A program made the translations under genes and the position numbers. This document shows positions 62,362-64,000 of a stretch of 64,000 bases of DNA, one piece after another. Below the pieces are notes generated by a model. It saw nothing but the letters and a program-made list of their open reading frames with translations. It made no database searches and was not told the origin of the DNA. How positions within the stretch are numbered: the stretch's first letter is position 1; every line of letters starts with the position of its first letter. The DNA lies in assembly GCA_002305995.1 (NCBI GenBank), contig DBRN01000008.1, positions 1 to 64,000 of the forward strand, given 5' to 3'. Source of the stretch: Atopobiaceae bacterium UBA1367 (GTDB lineage Bacteria > Actinomycetota > Coriobacteriia > Coriobacteriales > Atopobiaceae).

Positions 62362-62534
62362 TTTGTCTGTACTTTTTTCACCACCCGACACGCAGACGCA
62401 CCTACAAGTTATTTTGTCTGCACAATTTACGCCCCTGCGGGGGTCACGAGAAGGTGCCTCCTCCAAGAAGTACAGACAAACGTTCAAACGGGCGTCGTGT
62501 GCCCGAAACATGCGCCGACAAATTAATTCGTCGG
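62362..62534. promoter_or_regulatory. AT-rich region with repeated TTTGTCTG boxes and palindrome
   Basis: TTTGTCTGTACTT at 62362-62374 is repeated inverted at 62468-62480 (13 of 13). A related box TTTGTCTGCAC lies at 62413-62423. A near-perfect 20-bp palindrome is at 62515-62534, just after the amino-acid ABC gene (minus strand), where it may be that operon's terminator. The boxes look like operators for the amidohydrolase gene. Confidence 0.5.
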
Positions 62535-62565
62535 TACGCAAAGATGGCGGATGGGGATGCGCGCG

Positions 62566-63324
62566 TCAGTCCTCCAGGTAACGGCTCAGGAACTCACGCG
62601 TGCGCGGCAGCCTGGGGCTGGTGAACATCTCCTGCGGACCGCCCTGCTCGGTGATGACGCCCTGATCCATGAAGACCACCTTGTCGGACACGCTCTTCGC
62701 AAAGGCCATCTCGTGTGTGACCACGACCATGGTCATGCCCTCGGCGGCCAGGTCGTGCATGACGTTGAGCACCTCGCCCACGATCTCGGGATCGAGCGCG
62801 GAGGTGGGCTCGTCGAACAGCATGAGGTCAGGCTTCATGCACAGGGCGCGCGCGATGGCCACGCGCTGCTTCTGCCCACCCGAGAGCGAGGTGGCCGGCG
62901 CATTCACGAACTCCAGGAGACCCACCGCCTCGAGGTTCCTGCGAGCCTCGGCCTCGGCCTCGTCCCTGCCCATCTTCTTGAGGGTGATGGGCGCCAAGGT
63001 GCAGTTGTCCAACACGTTCTTGTTGTTGAAGAGGTTGAAGCTCTGGAACACCATGCCGATCCTCTCGCGCAGGCGGTTGATGTTCACGCGATCGGCGGCA
63101 AGGTCCTCCCCGTGGAACCAGATGTGACCGCTGTCGGGCGTCTCGAGCAGGTTCATGCAGCGCAGCAGGGTCGACTTTCCCGAGCCGGACGCACCGATGA
63201 TCGTAACCACCTCACCGCGATTGACGGCAAAGTCTATGTCCCTGAGCACGAGATGGGAGCCAAACGACTTGCGGAGGTTCTCGACCCTGATGAGCGGACC
63301 AGCCGCGTTGATGGGGGCTGACAT
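62566..63324 (-). CDS. Amino-acid ABC transporter ATP-binding protein
   Basis: A 252-residue GlnQ/HisP-type ATPase: Walker A GASGSGKST, Q-loop VFQSFNLF, signature LSGGQKQRV, Walker B LMLFDEPTSALDPE and H in VVTHEM. The upstream permease stop is 3 bp before its start. Together with a solute-binding protein, probably beyond the window, it imports a polar amino acid. Confidence 0.95.
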   Translation of the reverse strand: MSAPINAAGPLIRVENLRKSFGSHLVLRDIDFAVNRGEVVTIIGASGSGKSTLLRCMNLLETPDSGHIWFHGEDLAADRVNINRLRERIGMVFQSFNLFNNKNVLDNCTLAPITLKKMGRDEAEAEARRNLEAVGLLEFVNAPATSLSGGQKQRVAIARALCMKPDLMLFDEPTSALDPEIVGEVLNVMHDLAAEGMTMVVVTHEMAFAKSVSDKVVFMDQGVITEQGGPQEMFTSPRLPRTREFLSRYLED

Positions 63325-63327
63325 GGC

Positions 63328-64000
63328 CTAGCGCCCTCCCTTCCTCTGGGCGTCGAGCGAGAGCTCGGTGGAACTCATGCTCGAGACCGTGCCAACCGTG
63401 GCGGTGCCGTCGCTGGTCGACAGCAGCGGGGCGGGCTCGACGGAGAGACGGCGAGCAAAGCGCCCCAGCAACCAGCTGGCAGCCATGGTCAGGCACAGGT
63501 AGCATAGGGCAGCGACCACGTACAGCTCGACTTGCTTGAAGTAAATGCCCACGACCGTCTTTGTGACAAACATCAGGTCGAACACGCCGATGACCGACAG
63601 GACCGACGAGTCCTTGATGTTGACGACCAGCTCGTTGGAGAGGGCGGGGATGGCGTTCTTGATGCCCTGCGGGAACACGACCTTGATCATGGCCTGCCAC
63701 TGGGAGAGGCCCAGCGAGCGGGCGGCCTCGGTCTGGCCGAGGTCGACCGCCTCGATGCCACCGCGCAGGACCTCCATCATGTAGGCCGTCGAATTGAGGG
63801 AGATGGTCACCAGGCCGGCCACGAAGGTGGACCAGACCATGCCGATCTCGGTCACGCTCATGCCCGAGTTGCGAAGCAGCCCGAAGCCCGCGAAGTAGAT
63901 GAGCATGCCCTGGACCATCATGGGCGTGCCGCGCACCACGGTGGAGTAGACCTTGGCAAAGCCGCAGCCAGCCGCCTTGAGGAAGCGCACGGCGTCGTTG
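63328..64000 (-). CDS. Amino-acid ABC transporter permease (5' end beyond window)
   Basis: At least 223 residues of a HisM/GlnP-type permease, continuing past the right edge. VRGTPMMVQ near the start of the visible part and the EAA loop EAARSLGLSQWQAMIKVVFPQGIKNAIPAL are diagnostic. An unusual Ser/Thr-rich tail of about 35 residues ends the protein. Confidence 0.93.
   Translation of the reverse strand, partial: NDAVRFLKAAGCGFAKVYSTVVRGTPMMVQGMLIYFAGFGLLRNSGMSVTEIGMVWSTFVAGLVTISLNSTAYMMEVLRGGIEAVDLGQTEAARSLGLSQWQAMIKVVFPQGIKNAIPALSNELVVNIKDSSVLSVIGVFDLMFVTKTVVGIYFKQVELYVVAALCYLCLTMAASWLLGRFARRLSVEPAPLLSTSDGTATVGTVSSMSSTELSLDAQRKGGR

Overview
The window is about 64 kb of GC-rich bacterial DNA. 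Genes are dense, ATG/GTG starts follow clear GGAGG-type ribosome sites, and the gene set (PadR/DUF2812 pairs, LCP protein, ACGX peptide system, ESX-like small proteins, Fe-S-rich anaerobic enzymes, nitroreductases, PTS) points to an anaerobic actinobacterium of the class Coriobacteriia, probably Atopobiaceae/Olsenella-like. The genus is an inference. I see no tRNA or rRNA gene, cas gene or prophage.

Layout. 0-1.6 kb: an IS110-superfamily insertion sequence with inverted ends, lying just before a TipA-like MerR regulator. 1.6-16.9 kb: small regulators next to their targets (MerR, TetR, two PadR/DUF2812 units, XRE, AraC), membrane-anchored hydrolase, nitroreductase, EcsC protein, an Abi/HEPN gene with a structured leader that may be an abiF-type RNA, cupin, Fe-dependent alcohol dehydrogenase, CAAX protease. 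Several genes here are broken (GyrI-like, rhodanese, DUF2812, SnoaL-like). 16.9-21.4 kb: a two-component system facing a lantibiotic-immunity-type ABC transporter with two permeases, a likely antimicrobial-peptide sensing and resistance module. 21.7-25.2 kb: CDF metal transporter with a long structured leader, DUF1848, Rrf2, nitroreductase. 25.4-30.3 kb: two families of palindromic repeats surrounding a LicT-controlled PTS/ChbG-like sugar operon with a RAT-type attenuator. 30.3-34.3 kb: YtrA-type GntR/ABC operon with its operator inside the promoter.

35.1-39.4 kb: a five-gene minus-strand locus of a small ESX-like protein, a 591-residue LXG-like protein, a WG-repeat lipoprotein, a coiled-coil protein and a hypothetical. 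Two of these end in the same short tail motif. This may be a type VII secretion-linked effector or surface locus. 39.5-42.1 kb is a gene graveyard (GNAT, metallo-beta-lactamase and SDR remnants) around intact TfoX-like and lipoprotein genes. 42-47.7 kb: flavodoxins, XRE, an orphan ribbon-helix-helix protein, a double GNAT.

47.8-50.8 kb holds the most interesting system: a radical SAM/SPASM maturase, a PNPOx-like di-[4Fe-4S] flavoprotein, a 61-residue precursor made of ACGX repeats, and a divergent LysR regulator. It is a RiPP cluster of the little-studied ACGX type, with an attenuator hairpin between precursor and enzymes and a LysR-type dyad in the shared promoter region. 51-64 kb is mostly conserved housekeeping: MDR oxidoreductase, LCP cell-wall ligase with a Tyr/Asp-rich tail, YchF, a multi-ferredoxin protein, GroEL/GroES, NadE, an amidohydrolase and an amino-acid ABC transporter whose permease runs off the right edge.
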